From contig CM022955.1 of the NCBI GenBank assembly GCA_012931725.1, forward strand, positions 16,824,718 to 16,888,717: DNA of 64,000 nucleotides. Direction: 5' to 3'. A program made the position numbers and the translations under genes. The stretch comes from Litsea cubeba. Lineage: Eukaryota; Streptophyta; Magnoliopsida; Laurales; Lauraceae. Shown here one piece after another: positions 1-12,565 of the stretch; within the stretch, counting starts at the first letter, position 1; each line of letters begins with the position of its first letter. The notes beneath the pieces are model-generated. The model was not told the DNA's origin. It saw nothing but the letters and a program-made list of their open reading frames with translations, and searched no databases.

Positions 1-2853
1 TTATAGGGTGAGCCGGCCCTGCCTATGTTAATTGGTAGGCGCAACTCTAAAAGTATAAAAAAAAAAAAAATAGCAAGCATATTGGTGTTTTAGATTTTAG
101 ACATGGGATCCATTGATTTAGAGTGGGTTGAGAATTTATAAGGGGCTGGGTAGTATTGGAAAATAATTTGCTTGGAAATTGGCAAAGGTAGTTTTGGGAA
201 AAAATAAAAATAATTCGTTGAATTGCTGTGAAGGACGATATCGAGAGATCCTTGAATTGCTGTGAAGGAAGATATCGAGGGAGGTGCTTCCAACGAGATG
301 AGGTAACATACCTATATTAGAGAGTACTCGGGATGTATCATCCTATGGTGCACTGCACCATAGACAAGCCCGCATTTTAAAAGGAACTTTTATCTTTTGT
401 GTATTGGATAAATGGAAAAAAAGGCATGTATGTATTATAATATCATATTCATGATTATGCACCTTGAAAAGTTTTGCTCGTTTCTCTCTTCAGTCTTTCT
501 ATGGCCTTTTTTTTACCACCTTGAAAGTAGTTGGGACTTTTAACTCCAACTTCAACCCTTGCTTTTGCGTCATTTCACATACTTCTCTAAATTGAAACCA
601 ATGGATGTGGATGCACATCGCGGGAAATTACTTTTCCAACATTTAAAACATTATCTCACATTGTTGCAAAGTCCCGCATCTTCTAAGTATAGAGTTGGAT
701 AAGGCTTCATATACAGGCCTTCCACCAATCAATTTAAGCATTTGAGTTGATACATGATTTCATACACAAATTGACAAATAAAGTTTCTACACATGACTTA
801 TAGCAGTATGTTGAGATTAATCGGTATTTTAAAATTTTCATAGTAGAGAGATGTAACCCCTAAAACCCTTATATAGAATTTATTCCAATTTAATTTATTC
901 CCAACATAGAATTCTACTTTAATTAGGGATTTATCAAATCCATCATAATATATTAAGCTAAGATGTTTTTGGATTGAGTTTTGACTGTCAGTTACGATTT
1001 TGAATCTTTTCAGTTTTCTCCACAGTTACCTAATACAATTAACTACCTTTGAACCACCTATCACCTTTGCTCCTACTTTTTCACTTTTGAAACTTCGAAA
1101 TACCCCCATTTTTATTTAAGACTCTATCATTTCCTTTTTTTTCCTCCAATTCTTCTATTTCCTTCTTATCTCATTAGCTTTTAGATTACATAAATAGGTA
1201 CTTTCGTGATAACTTTTTATTCTAAAATTCTCTTTCTATAATTTATGGCTATTTTTTATTATACAGATATGCTGGTCATACCTGTGCTGAGCACGGATTA
1301 TTATGCTAGCCTTCTTTTATACAATAGGAGACCTAGTTTTCAGCAACCTTCTCAATTCCAAACATCTCATAAAAAGAGTCTTAATCTAAATGAATTCACT
1401 GACATACACGCATCTCACATAAGTGGACCCCACACAATATTGGACATGTGGTCGTTGGGCCACATTCAGGAATTCCAACACTTTCATCATCAAAAGACAT
1501 GCAATATTTCTTATCCCTAGAATTGCATTCTTTTCATCTTGATAGATTATAAAATGTTAGTGGATAGCATTGTCTTTGTAAATTAGATGGTCCTCAGGCC
1601 ACCTACATCATCGGTTATTTTAAAGTATTCTATGTAAAGATGAAAATGGATGAAATTTCGGTCAGGTATATAAATGGTGCACCTAGCTAGAGATGAACCC
1701 CAACATTCCTTGCTCAGATTACAGGACCTGTAAACTTACTCAAATTATGTGTGTGTATATATATATACACACCCCGACACATGATGTGAATTGTCATCCA
1801 TCAAAGGCCCATTTTGTTTGTGGACACTTTCCCTCCTCTCACCACTTGTTGTGTAAGAATGGGATTAGACCTTTTCAAGGGAGGATGGGATGTTTTACCA
1901 AAACAAAAAAAGGGAGGATGGGATGAGCATGAAAAGCCATGGGCCCAATTGTCCACAATATTCCTCTGTCCAATATGAAAAGCCTTCTGTGCAATGCGTT
2001 GGGAAAATCACTGACATCTGCACTTAGCTAAAATAAATTAAGGATCTGATTCTCAGGAGGAAAATCTCGTAAGAAAATTTTTTTTTTTTCAAGAAATCCA
2101 ACAAATCTTCAATAATACTAGAGATCAACAATTATATAAATCAATAAATGATAATTCAAATTTCGTTGTGCTATTCCCACGTGGCGCAAAGTAAGCTCAA
2201 TGTGTCAGCCGTCAATTGTAAAATTTCTCCTATAAAATATCTTTTTTTTTTTTTTTCTAAAATCAAGTCGGAACCCCTAGTTTGTTGAAACAGATGAATA
2301 TTGTTTCATCAAGGTTATGCAATGAGACTGTACAAAACACGAGGATATGCAATCTTCTTGGTCCTCATGTATCTTTCATGGGATAATCTCAACATCTTGA
2401 TTGTCAGTCTGCAAAGAGATTCTAATATAGAAATGCAGTAGGTGCGAAAAAGGTGAATATTCCAGCAGCAGCTGCTCTTTCCATTTTCATCACTTCTATA
2501 ACATGGGGTCCTAATTTATTGAAGCTACAGCTACTCTGCAACTTTATTCCACCACTGAGGTCAGTTCCCACATTTGAATCGGCACAATTTCCTTATCTCA
2601 TTTTTTCAGTATGGTGCACTAATCCATGTACGAGATTATTAAATTCTTGCTTATTTGGATTTAAAAAAAATTACTTTACACTGAATTATTGAATAATGGA
2701 TCCATTATTTGTGATAATTCATTACATAAATGAATCAAATTAACTTGGCATGTGCACAGATTAATAGATCAATCCGTGTCATCGAATAATGTATTAATGG
2801 ATCTCAATAAATATACTCACTCTAAACCAATAAATAATGAATAATGATAGATA
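1..2853. other. Intergenic DNA without a recognisable gene
   Basis: AT-rich sequence with stop codons in all frames and no ORF resembling a known protein. It holds an A-run near 58-70 and a short (TG)n/(TA)n microsatellite near 1748-1775. The start (1-60) may be the tail of a repeat, but nothing specific can be supported. Confidence 0.6.
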
Positions 2854-3239
2854 GGGCTTTGCTACAATACAGGGGTGGCATATGTTAATGGATGGGGCCA
2901 TCTTTAAGAAATCCAATCCATTCATCATCTTTTACGCCCAACCTGTTCTTTGAAAAAGTAACTTCAAAGTGTATTTTCTAGGGCCTACCGTTAGATTGAC
3001 CGGTTGATTTAAAAAATGTGCCCATCTTTCTTTCCATTAGGAAAGAGAGGGAAAGTAGATTAAATTGAATCATGTGTTCGGGATTTAGTTAATCCAATGG
3101 TGTGAATATTGCTGATTTGAATAATATTTATAACTATATACCACAATGGGTGCTAGAACCAATGAACGGATTGAATTTCTTAAAGGTGGGCCCCGCCCAT
3201 ATGACTATGATCCAGCGCCGTTGTATTGTAGCTTTGTCC
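2854..3239. mobile_element. Candidate MITE with CTACAATACA inverted ends
   Basis: The left end reads GGGCTTTGCTACAATACA. The right end, read in reverse complement, gives a related GGACAAAGCTACAATACAA, so the two ends form an imperfect inverted repeat enclosing about 385 bp. Flanks share TGATAG on both sides, consistent with a partly decayed 8-9 bp target duplication. There is no coding capacity. The superfamily is not certain; hAT or Mutator-like would fit the duplication size. Confidence 0.5.
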
Positions 3240-3641
3240 TGATAGGGTAGCATGAGTTTTTTTTTTACAACATGCTAATCCATTAATCCGTTCATGGGTT
3301 AGGGTCTATGGATGGATTCCTGCACTAAGAAATGGGTCTATGCACTAGAATATCTATTAAATAAGGGAAATTCTATTTGCACCATTAAAAAATAACTGAG
3401 CACACCCACCTTTTAAAAAAAAATTATTACCAAAATACCTGTATGAAATGACAAAAATACCCACGAGCTTCATCTTCTCTGCAAGTGCACGACTGTGAAA
3501 TCATGTGCATATCTCACGTGCACATGATATATGCACGGGGTTTCACAGCGATGCACGGCCCTGAAACTCTGTGCACCCTACCAGCGAGCGATACATGTGA
3601 TGAAAGGGGAGAAGATGGTCACCGATGATGGTGGGGCCACG

Positions 3642-3986
3642 ACTTAAAATATCGGCCAATGCCGGCATGTATCGCCTATACATACCGGTATCGGCCCATA
3701 CCGAGACGATATCTTACTGAGATATCGGTCTCGGTATCGTATCGATCCGTATCGCCAAAATATCGACCGCCACGTCTGATATTTTTTCAAAATATCGGTC
3801 GTAACAGCCAATATTTTAGAAGTATCGGTCGTAACGGCCGATACGACTGAAAAAAAAAAAGGCACAGAGAGGGGGAGGAAGGGAAAACAAGACCACCACT
3901 ACAATGGAGAAAAATGAAAAAGTTTAATTGTAGTTGCATTTGTGGTTGTTGCAGAAAAAACAACAAAAAAGTGGGAAGAGACAAAG

Positions 3987-4021
<35 letters not shown>

Positions 4022-5087
4022 GAGGAGGAGGAGGAGGAGGAGGAGGAGGAGGAGGTTGGAACCTGCTGGATTGGAGCTCCACCGACGTGCACAATACCTT
4101 CACCGAAGCTGCAGTCGTAGTCACCAGAGTTGCAGCCTCACTCTATTTCCCCTCTTCTTAGTTATCTTCTTCTTCCTTCTCCTCTTCTTCTTATTTCCTT
4201 TTCTTCTTCCTCTCCTTTCTTCCTTTCCTCCTCTCCTTGTTTCCTCTTCTTCTTCCTCTCCTCTCTTCTTCCCTCTTTCCCTTTTTATTTTCCCCCACCA
4301 TTTTTCTTTTTCGATACAGAGGAGTGAGAAGTGAGCACGGTGGAAATTAAAATTCACCCTTCTAGGGTTTCATTTTTCATTCTCAATATATAGATTTTAA
4401 AATGTGGGCCAACTTTGATCAGTTGGGCCAAGTTTCAATTTGGGTTTAAACTGTAAAACCTGGGCCAACATACTCATAGAATTAAATGCAATTTTTATTG
4501 AATGGGTTGGATATCAATAGTGTTCCACAAAACTATTCAAATTATATGAACCTTATTAAATGGGCCTTCAAGAAATTTTAATCAAATTAGACTTAAGCAA
4601 TGATTTGATTAATCACCTAAAAAAATATGTGAATAAAATTTTAAGAAATGGCCAATTGCATAGTGGTCAATCCAATATGGGGTAAGTTTTATTTGAGTTA
4701 TGGTCTCGTCAAATTGATAGTTACTTAAATTGGTTTGGATTTTATATATGAAGTACTACATTAATTGATTTATAAAACTACATAGATGGGACCAAATATG
4801 ATACACTAAACTTAATATAATTATTTTTTAAAGCTAAATAACGATACAGGATGTCAGGACTGAGGAGCACCGATATTTTGATTTATTACTGTTCCAAATG
4901 GAAAAAATATATTTTTTCCAGCGCTTTCTAATATTCTGGATTTTTTGGATGTTTTTGCGAATTGTTTTGGATTAAAAATAAATTCAGACCGTGACGACCG
5001 TAACGGGCCGATAGCCGCGACCGATAACAATAACATATTGGTTTTCCGGCCCGGCCGATACCGCGACCGAAACCGCAATTTTAAACC
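3642..5087. repeat. ATCGG/CGATAT-rich segment, possibly a nested element
   Basis: From 3650 to 3850 the motifs ATATCGG, CCGATA and GTATCGG recur in both orientations. Near 4980-5080 the similar motifs CCGATA, CGCGACCG and AACCGCAATTTTAAA appear. The outer edges CTTAAAATATCGG and (reverse complement) TTTAAAATTGCGG resemble each other, which suggests a further element nested in the Mutator-like one. A clear target duplication was not found, so the boundaries are tentative. Confidence 0.4.
3991..4312. repeat. Microsatellites (GA)n, (GGA)n and pyrimidine-rich tract
   Basis: Perfect GA repeats (3991-4018) run directly into GGA repeats (to about 4055). A polypyrimidine tract rich in TCTTCC follows from 4137 to 4312. 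These explain the long runs of Arg, Glu, Gly, Ser or Pro in overlapping reading frames, which are not genes. Confidence 0.9.
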
Positions 5088-5707
5088 ATGGGTGGGGTGG
5101 ATAGCGGAGCTCGCCGGACGGAGAGATGATCGTTTGTTGATGTGTGGCAAAGAAGTGAGCTCGTCGGAGGGAGAGACGGTCGCCAGTGATGGGGCAGACA
5201 TCTGGGTTCGGTCGCAGTTGGTGGGAGGGAAGGAGAAGAGGAGAGGAGAGGAGAAGAGAAGGGAGCTCGCCGGAGGGAGAAGAGACGGGAGCTCACCGGT
5301 GAGGAGAATGGAAGAGGAGGGGAGAGGAGAGAAGAGGAGAATAGGGTGTTTTGGTTATTGTTGGGGTGGGTTACGCAAAAATGGGTTTTTTATTTTTTTA
5401 GGTGTGGTGAGCTCAGAAAGTGGGTGGGCTCAAAAAAGCATGTGGGTGCAAATAGAATTTCCCATTATATAATATAGTCATTATTGATTAAATAATATAA
5501 TAATTATCTATATATACGTGGACCATCCATCAACCCATGGCTCACTATCTCCATCACTCTCCCCAAGCTGGAAGTGTGAACTACTGGTTTGTGTCTCAAA
5601 TTCCAAAAGATTATCTTGGTGATTTTGGGGATATCGGACTTCCACGTGGGAGGAGACAAACTAGGTTAGGATTGCTCCGATTACAACATTTTCTCGTACA
5701 AAGTAAT

Positions 5708-7718
5708 TGTAACACCCCTTAATTCCCTATTAATACTAATTAATTGCTTGATTAGTTAGTAAGTGCGTTTAGAGTCTTAGCTAGTAGGGTTTATCATATA
5801 GATCATGCGTGCGAAGTGTCGCGCGAGTCCGAGTTCGTTTGGATACTGTAGGGGGGTGGTTTGCTATTTCGGAAAATTTGGAGGGGTTTATTTGAGATTA
5901 TGAGTTTTTGTGAGTTGAGTGCATCGGCCAGGGGCCTCGGTCGACCAACGACACAGGGTCATCAGGTTCTCTGGAACCTGACCATTTTACTATTCATGGA
6001 TTTTGGGTTACAACTGCCGGTCGACCAGCCTGGGCTAGGCCGACTGGGCATAAAGTAGGTCGACCACTCGGTCGACGGAGACTTCTTTGGATGGGGTCGT
6101 TCGCGTTGGGGCGGGGTCGACCGGAGAACTGGGATTTCCCTTTTTTAATAGACTTTTTCACCCATTTTTAGATTGACTTTATTGGAACCTTGGCTACCCA
6201 TTTTGGTCTAATTTGACTATATACGAGGATGTTTTAAGCCGACGTTCTCATGGTTATTTCTGGGTTGCATCGGGATCCATTCTAATTCAATCTTAAACGG
6301 TACGGGACAACATGATACCCTTCTTTAAATCTATGCACGAAGACTGTTCGTCCGAGTATCGTGGACCTTAATCCCTTTTGTTGACTGATTAGGAATGTGC
6401 GATGCTTTAGGATTTACTTTGTACTTAGGATTGAATTGACTATCGCTTATGATTCCGAATTGTACCATCTGGTACCTTCTACATGAAATTCTATGTTCAT
6501 TAGCTTCGTTTGTTTTTATTTGTATGGGATCATATGAAGAACTTAGATGATGAACTTAATATCCCTTTGATGTTCCATTCATTCTAAAGTTTGATGGAAG
6601 TGTTGTGGCTAGGCGGCTTTGATTGTAAAGTTTGTTCAAAATTAGTTAATGTTGATGTTTTGAATGAGTTTGATGATTTGGATTTGATAATGGAAAAGTA
6701 GTTTCTCTTTTTGGTTGCTGAATCTTGTTCATACAAGAAAGCCTAGTCCTTCACTATTGTTTGTTTAGGAATCTTTGTGTCAGGCACAATTCAGCCGTTA
6801 AGATCCAACACAGCTGGGGCACCACCTGTGGGCGCACTTTTGGCCGTCTGCAGTTCGGATATTTTTATATTTTAGATGGATGTACACCATTGGATACCCA
6901 TTTTGAAAAGAAGTTTGAAGTTTGGTTTTGAAGGGTATCAATTTGATTGATTGTCGGGTTTTTATCTCGTGCCGTTTGCTTATCTCTACCACAGCTCTCA
7001 TGTTGAGCCTAGAGGGCGATGTTGAACTATCCCGTGGTGATTAGCATATGTGGATTGCCTATTTGTTAGATGTTTTATTAGTCTGTTTATGATTCGAATG
7101 ATGTGCATTACTTACTTTCGAATGCTATGCATTTCTTATGATCTTGTCTATCGTCTACTCTGATTCATCCCGCATATATCTGTTGATGTTTTATACATAT
7201 TGCTTGTTGACCTTCGTGTCTGATGATGCTACTCTTGGTGCATAGGTACCGAGCCCATCTTCTACGAGGAGGAAACGACGAAGGAAGTTCAGGCAGATCA
7301 GCCCGATGACTCCGTAGAGTATAGTACGGACGTCATTGTCTAGTCGTATCGACCCCGTACACGAGTGCCTTCATGATATATATGTTTAGTTTCATCTTTT
7401 GGTTCTTTTATCATTTTGATTACGCCCAGGTTTTTGGTGTGGCCTAATGTGTAACTAATATTTTGTCAACAGTCTTAAACTTAAACTCTAGTTATGATAT
7501 TCAGCATTTGCTCTAAACTATATAGTCTTGAGATACCACTTGCATCAATAAAGCTTTCGCTATTTGTATTTATGTTTTAGGAAATGTTTACACCTCACAG
7601 CAGTCTTCGATCCAGTTGGAACACGATTGGGGCCAAGTTACATTTGATTAATATTGAAAAAGTCTTAATTGGCCCTAATCTCACGCTTAACCCCGGATTG
7701 CATTCTGGGGGCGTGACA
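5708..7718 (+). mobile_element. Solo LTR of a Ty3-type retrotransposon
   Basis: Begins TGTAACACCCC and ends GGGGGCGTGACA, giving the TG...CA ends and short inverted termini of an LTR. It is flanked by an exact 5-bp duplication GTAAT (5703-5707 and 7719-7723). There is no internal domain, no PBS and no second LTR, so it is a solo LTR left by LTR-LTR recombination. The body has several GGTCGACC palindromes between 5935 and 6120. The TGTAACACCCC/GGGGCGTGACA type of end is usual in plant Tekay/Del-like chromoviruses; lineage assignment is inference. Confidence 0.85.
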
Positions 7719-7725
7719 GTAATAA

Positions 7726-8160
7726 TCAATCTATGTGTTTAGTTCGTGCATGTATCATTGGATTGACTATAAGATAAAGGAGCATTTTTGTTTTTTTGAA
7801 GGAACATTTCTGTTTTTTTGAAAGAGTATGTGAGGGCTTTCTGAGGTACACCCCAATGTCTTCAATTGTTGCACATGCAAGTGCCCCATATTCCACTTCA
7901 GTACTGGATCTAGCCACTATAGGCTACTTCTTAGATATCCAGGAGATGCAGTTCGAACCCAGATAAATGCAGTATCTAGTGGTGGAATGGTGGGTGGGTA
8001 GCCACCCGAAACAAAATCTTATCTGAGAAGCCACATAGGCTGACTGAAGATTGGGAGAGATTATGCACATTCCATGATGTAAAGTCCATTTGATATACCT
8101 TATTATCTGCTTGACTGCTTGATAATGGGCCTCAATTGGTGCAGATCTGAACTAGCGCAC
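7726..8160 (-). pseudogene. Ty1/copia RNase H fragment
   Basis: On the minus strand a 63-codon stretch reads ARSSTEVEYGALA, the RNase H core typical of copia polyproteins (usually SSTEAEYRAL), and ends ARTKHID, matching the usual KHI(D/E) motif. Upstream sequence to about 8160 keeps copia-like coding character but is broken by stops. No LTR, integrase or complete reverse transcriptase is present. The solo LTR lies immediately beside it, so it may have inserted into or next to this relic. Confidence 0.7.
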
Positions 8161-8204
8161 AAAGTGATTAAATGAGTAAGCTCAGGGCAAGTGGGTGAGC
8201 CCTA

Positions 8205-8425
8205 CGTAGGTGGTGCCAAAGAAGTCTGGCATCACTGTTGTGGAAAATGAGAAAGGAGAGATGGTTTCCACACGCACCACTAATGGGTGGCGCGTGTGCA
8301 TTAACAATAGAAAGTTGAATTCCATCACCCGAAAGGACAATTTTCCCCTACCATTAATTGACCAAATCTTAGAGAGGTTAGCTGGCCAAAGTTTTTACCG
8401 TTTCCTAGATGGCCAAAATTCGATC
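8205..8425 (+). pseudogene. Ty3-type reverse transcriptase fragment
   Basis: Encodes VVPKKSGITVV, then TNGWRVCINNRKLN and LERLAGQSFYRFLDG. These are the N-terminal reverse transcriptase motifs of Athila/Tat-like Ty3 elements. The catalytic YxDD block is absent because homology stops abruptly just after FLDG, at about 8425. Downstream codons are unrelated. This is a short truncated piece and not a functional polymerase. Confidence 0.8.
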
Positions 8426-8429
8426 GCCG

Positions 8430-8819
8430 GAGCTCTGGTGAAGTTGTCGGAGAAGATGACTAGAAAAGTTGGTCGGCGACAAACGGGAACCACTATCACG
8501 TAGAGGAACCCGTTGGAGAGTGAACCCAAGTGCTTGTAAGGACTGGAGAGTTGTGAGCGACGATACATCTAACCGGAAAGCTTGGAGTTCGCTGGAGACA
8601 ATGGAGACGCTAGTGATGCTTGCGCTAGTGGAGAAGGAGAGAACAAGAAAGTGGGGAGGGAGAGGAAGAGAATGATGGTGGAGAATAGGTGAGGAGAGTG
8701 ATGTTGATGATGTATGTGGAAGAGGGAGTTAAGTGGGAGGGTTTAGGGAAGGAGATTTTTGAGAGAAAGAGAGAATAGTGAGGGGGGAGAGGAAGGGGCT
8801 TCCCCTTAAACACACGATA
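8430..8819. other. Non-coding stretch, purine-rich
   Basis: No recognisable gene. The plus strand becomes strongly GGA-rich from 8640 to 8800, explaining the Pro/Ser-rich minus-strand frame there. Homology to the reverse transcriptase fragment has ended. Confidence 0.5.
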
Positions 8820-9165
8820 TTTTTATTTTTATTTTTTTTAATGGGCGTCTAGATGCCCAGTTCCGGGCGTCCAGACACCCTGAGACAAAAACTTCTCTAA
8901 TAAAAAAAAAATTCATGGCCTCCAGACGCCCAGTTCTGGGCATCCGGACACCCAGAGACGTCAGAACCTCCCCTGACAACTAAAGTTCTGGGCGTCTGGA
9001 CACCCGGATATAAAAACCTTCCCTGACAGGACGTCGCATCGGCGTCCAAGCACCTAGTTCCGGACGTCTGGATGACTGGAGACAGAAAGTTCTCCTATCT
9101 GGAAAAAAATCCGGGCGTCCAAACGCCCATCGGTGGTAGAACACTGGGGAATTTTTTGTAATTTT
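8820..9165. repeat. Repeated GGCGTCYRGACGCC dyad motif
   Basis: At least eight copies of an imperfect palindrome built on GGGCGTC-CAGACGCCC lie in about 340 bp, often in pairs joined by AGTTC(C/T)GGGC. Two further copies occur near 10480-10560, close to the Ty3-type LTR. This suggests that both stretches derive from one retroelement family. Confidence 0.7.
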
Positions 9166-9552
9166 CTTTTTCATGTTTTTTAATATTTACTGCTTTTTGT
9201 TTTATCTTTTTCTATTGTCATAATGTACTTGTAGCTTTTTTTTTAACTTATGTATTTTTATCAAATTGTCACCTAAACCCACATACATAAATAAAAAAAA
9301 TGAGAAGGGGGAGAAGTAAATCGAAAGCACTGCAGATGAGGGCTCTTCTAATCCTCTTCCCCATAAACGTAGCGCATCTACATCTAACCTAGATCAACCA
9401 GATGCAGATTTTCCCTCACTCGACACATATTATATAGAAAATTTAAAATATGAAGCTATGATTTCCGTGCTTGTGAAAACCGACCCTCAGTCATACAATG
9501 TCCTGGTTCAATTGAGTGGATTTATCTACAAATTGGGGAATTAATTCAGGCA
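9166..9552. other. AT-rich stretch, no gene seen
   Basis: No ORF with recognisable similarity. A patch near 9310-9440 looks like diverged coding DNA but cannot be assigned. Confidence 0.4.
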
Positions 9553-9850
9553 TATGGAAAGGGCTGCCTATTGTTGGGGACCGTATTGAAAAAGAAAAAA
9601 AACCACTACAATAGTGTTGTTACGGCCTTCGAAAAAACAGTAGTGTGAAAGTCGTCATAGTTGTATTCAGAAGAAGACTGTTCATCTTTACTGGCTATGG
9701 AAAGGGCTACCTATTGTTGGAGACTGTGTTGAAAAGGAAAAAAGAAAAGAAAGAGGAAAAGTACTAACAATAGTAGTGTTACGGCCTTTGAGAAAATAAT
9801 AGTGCGAAAGCCGCCATAGTTGCCTTGAGAGGAAGCCTGTTCTTCTTTAC
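9553..9850. repeat. Tandem duplication of about 140 bp
   Basis: Two adjacent diverged copies begin with GGAAAGGGCT(G/A)CCTATTGTTGG (at 9556 and 9699). Both continue through a purine-rich tract, a GTTACGGCCTT(C/T)GA block and an AAGAAGACTGTTC or AGGAAGCCTGTTC end. Indels separate the copies. Confidence 0.75.
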
Positions 9851-10307
9851 TGAGGTTCGGTGGCCCTGAATTTTGAAAAAACCAAAAAAAAAAAAGAAGG
9901 ATATTTGTTTTCACGAAAATTCTTACTGGATCGTTAGATGCTCTTATGCTTCTATATATACACATTTTTCACCATGCACGATCAATTCAGCATGATTTCG
10001 AGGATTTCTGACCAACGGATTGGTTTTGTAGACCAAATTTGAGATATGTCTATGAAAATTCCGATAATCAAGAATATCGGGTGTTTGTAAATATTATTTT
10101 GGAAAAGACTCCCTTGCTTTTGTGTGTTTTCTTGAGTTAAAAAAAATAAATTTTGTGGGTAAATTCACTGCAAACCCTCACGAGACTATAACTCTTTTCC
10201 TTTCGGGGGAACTTAGTGCTAAGTACAGTCGTGCTCAATCCCTACGAAAGTGGCCTTAGTTTAGTCTTTCCTTTTACTTTGGCTTTGCTCGAGGTCTAGC
10301 AAAGTGC

Positions 10308-10320
10308 AAGTTGGGGGGTG
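10308..10320 (+). other. Polypurine tract of a Ty3 element
   Basis: AAGTTGGGGGGTG directly precedes an LTR start. It follows the stretch CTCGAGGTCTAGCAAAGTGC, a layout common at the 3' end of plant Athila/Tat-like internal domains. It would prime plus-strand synthesis. Confidence 0.65.
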
Positions 10321-10860
10321 TGATGAGAGCCTAAAAGTACCATTTAGGCCCCTCAATAAGGACTTTGTTATACCTTGGGTTGATATTATGTCACCTTATT
10401 TGTGATAATTTCTTATTTGCAGGTATTATAGATGAAGGAGGGAAATCCCAAACTAGTTAAAAGAAAATGACACGAACATGTCCGGACGCCCGGTGTGTCT
10501 AACGCTAGCCCCTGCACCCAACATTCCACATACTGCCTCCTAGCGTCCGGATGCCAGACACATGTTGAGTCTGTTCCTTTGCGTGATTTGAAGGAAAATT
10601 CAGCAGGAAGTTATAAGAGGGAGCCCAGAACTCGATTTTAAGTTATTCGAGACTCGAGAGAAGAATTGGAGGCTAGTTTTGGAGGATTGGAAAGAGCATC
10701 AATAGAGATTTTGTCAAGGATTCTTCACTCATCTCTCTCCATGAGTAACTAACTCTCCACTTTTGGGTTGTGATGAAGCCCTAATCTTGTACTTTTGGTG
10801 ATGTATAGGTTAGAGGGTTTACTTTGAATGCTTTGATTATATGACATGAATGCTATCCAT
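10321..10860 (+). mobile_element. Truncated 3' LTR, Athila/Tat-like
   Basis: Starts TGATGAGAGCC right after the polypurine tract and includes a probable promoter (TTATAAGAGGG near 10611). The LTR is cut at 10860, where a CACTA-like terminus begins, so it looks interrupted by that insertion. The rest of the LTR was not found before or after the assembly gap. Two GGCGTCC-type motifs near 10480-10560 link it to the 8820-9165 repeat. Confidence 0.6.
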
Positions 10861-10869
10861 CACAACAAC

Positions 10870-12325
10870 AAGTTGCACTTTTAGCGACGTTTTTTAGCGA
10901 CGGTTTTATAAATTCATCGGTAAAAGTTAGATTTTACCGACGTTTTTTAATTTCGTTGGTAAAATACAACCTTTTCCCGACGTTTTTAATTTCCTCGGTA
11001 AAAATTAGACTTTTACCGACGTTTTTTAATAAAACATCGGTAAAATACTATACTTTACCGATGTTTTTACTAAAAAACGTCGTCAAAGTTCATTCTATAA
11101 TTAACTTCATTAAAAACGTTCGTAAAATTATTTTTTTATTTATTTTACCGACCAAAAAAACATCGGTAAAACTATTTTTTATTTCGATATGTTTTTTCCG
11201 TTTATTTTACCAACGAAAAAAAAACGTTGGTAAAAGTTTTTTTAATTTTTATATTATTTATTTTAAAGACGAACAAAAACGTCGGTAAAACTCTATCTTA
11301 ATTTTTATTTATTTTTCTTTTTATTTTATCGAAAAAAAAAACGTCGGTAAAATGTTTTTTAGAATTTTTATTTTTATTTATTTTACCGACGAAAAAAAGG
11401 TCGAATTAAAACACTTTTTTAATATTTATTTATTTTTCTTCTGATTTTACCGAAAAAAAAAAACGTAGGTAAAAAGCTTTTTTAATTTTTACTTATTTTC
11501 CTTTTATTCTACCGACGAAAAAAAAACGTCGGTACAATCATTTTGAATTTTTATTTTATTTATTTTACCGACGAAACAAGATGTCGGTTAAAACGCTTTT
11601 TTTAATTTTCTTTTTTTTCGTTTTATTTTACGATTGAAAAAAAATGTGGGTAAATGTTTTTTTAATTTTTATTTTATTTATGTTACCGAAAGAAACAAAA
11701 CGTCGCTAAAATTATTTTTAATGTTTATTTATTTTTATTTTCATTTACCGACGAAAAAAATGTATGTAAAAGGTTTTCTAATTTTTATTTTATTTATCTA
11801 ACCAACGAAAAAAAAATTTCGTACATTTTTTATTTTTTATTTATTTTTTTTTATTTATCGATGAAAAAAGTGTCAGAAATTTTTTTTTTAATTTTTAATT
11901 TATTTACTTTACCAACAAAAAAAATGTAGGTAAAACTCTTTCTAATTTTATTTAATTTTATTTTTATTTTAGTGACAAAAAAAACGTCGGTAAATTTTTT
12001 TTCAATTGTAATTTTATTTATTTTACTGACAAAAAAAACGTCGGTGAAACTATTTTTTAATTTTTATTTTCATTTTACCGACGAAAAAACGTCGGTAAAG
12101 ATTTTTTAATTTTTATTTTATTCATCTTACCGACGAAAAAAACGATGGCAATTTTTTTAAAAATTTTTCTTTTTATTTTACCGATGAAAAAAATATCGGT
12201 AAAAGTTTTTGCAATATAAGTTTATTTATTTTTTTGGCGAAAAAAAACGTTGGTAAAACTGTTTTTTAATTTTTTTTTTTTCTTTTCATTTTACCGACGT
12301 AAAAATACGTCGGTAAAACCCTCAC
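10870..12325. repeat. Left array of CGTCGGTAAAA hairpins
   Basis: Around twenty short inverted repeats of the form TTTTACCGACG-A(n)-CGTCGGTAAAA are separated by AT-rich spacers, with a period near 65-75 bp. Many are mutated in one arm. Similar scattered remnants occur at 12770-12830 and 14815-15035. Subterminal arrays like this are the binding sites for TNPA-type proteins in known CACTA elements; that role is inferred here. Confidence 0.85.
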
Positions 12326-12565
12326 TCCCTGGTTAACTTTGTTTGACTTCAACATGAAGAGAATGAGCTGATTTTTGATGCATTTACTCTCCTTGGAGTA
12401 GTCGCGCAGGGTAAGCTTAGTCGGTGTTGGCTTTTTATGGATTTTCTTTTTCTATATCAATTATTCATACGGATTTTACTTTCATTTTCTAATTTTTTTT
12501 TTACATTTGGTAATCATATTTTGGCATCTCTCTCAATAGCTGGTCTTGGTAATCTTGATTACTAG

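Larger units (their letters stand above)
3365..5463. mobile_element. Mutator-like/foldback element with 9-bp target duplication
   Basis: The ends are inverted repeats starting GGGAAATTCTATTTGCACC. The right copy ends at 5463 as the reverse complement. Flanking 9-mers ATTAAATAA (3356-3364) and ATTATATAA (5464-5472) match at 8 of 9 positions, the duplication size typical of Mutator-like elements. No transposase is seen in the 2.1-kb interior, which holds simple repeats, an ATCGG-rich segment and purine-rich DNA. The 29351 element has a similar end (GGGAG...GGCACC) and may be a relative. Confidence 0.72.

Noticed and set aside
3787..4357. Several open frames rich in Arg, Glu, Gly, Ser or Pro
   Set aside because: Explained entirely by (GA)n, (GGA)n and pyrimidine tracts; no protein-like complexity.
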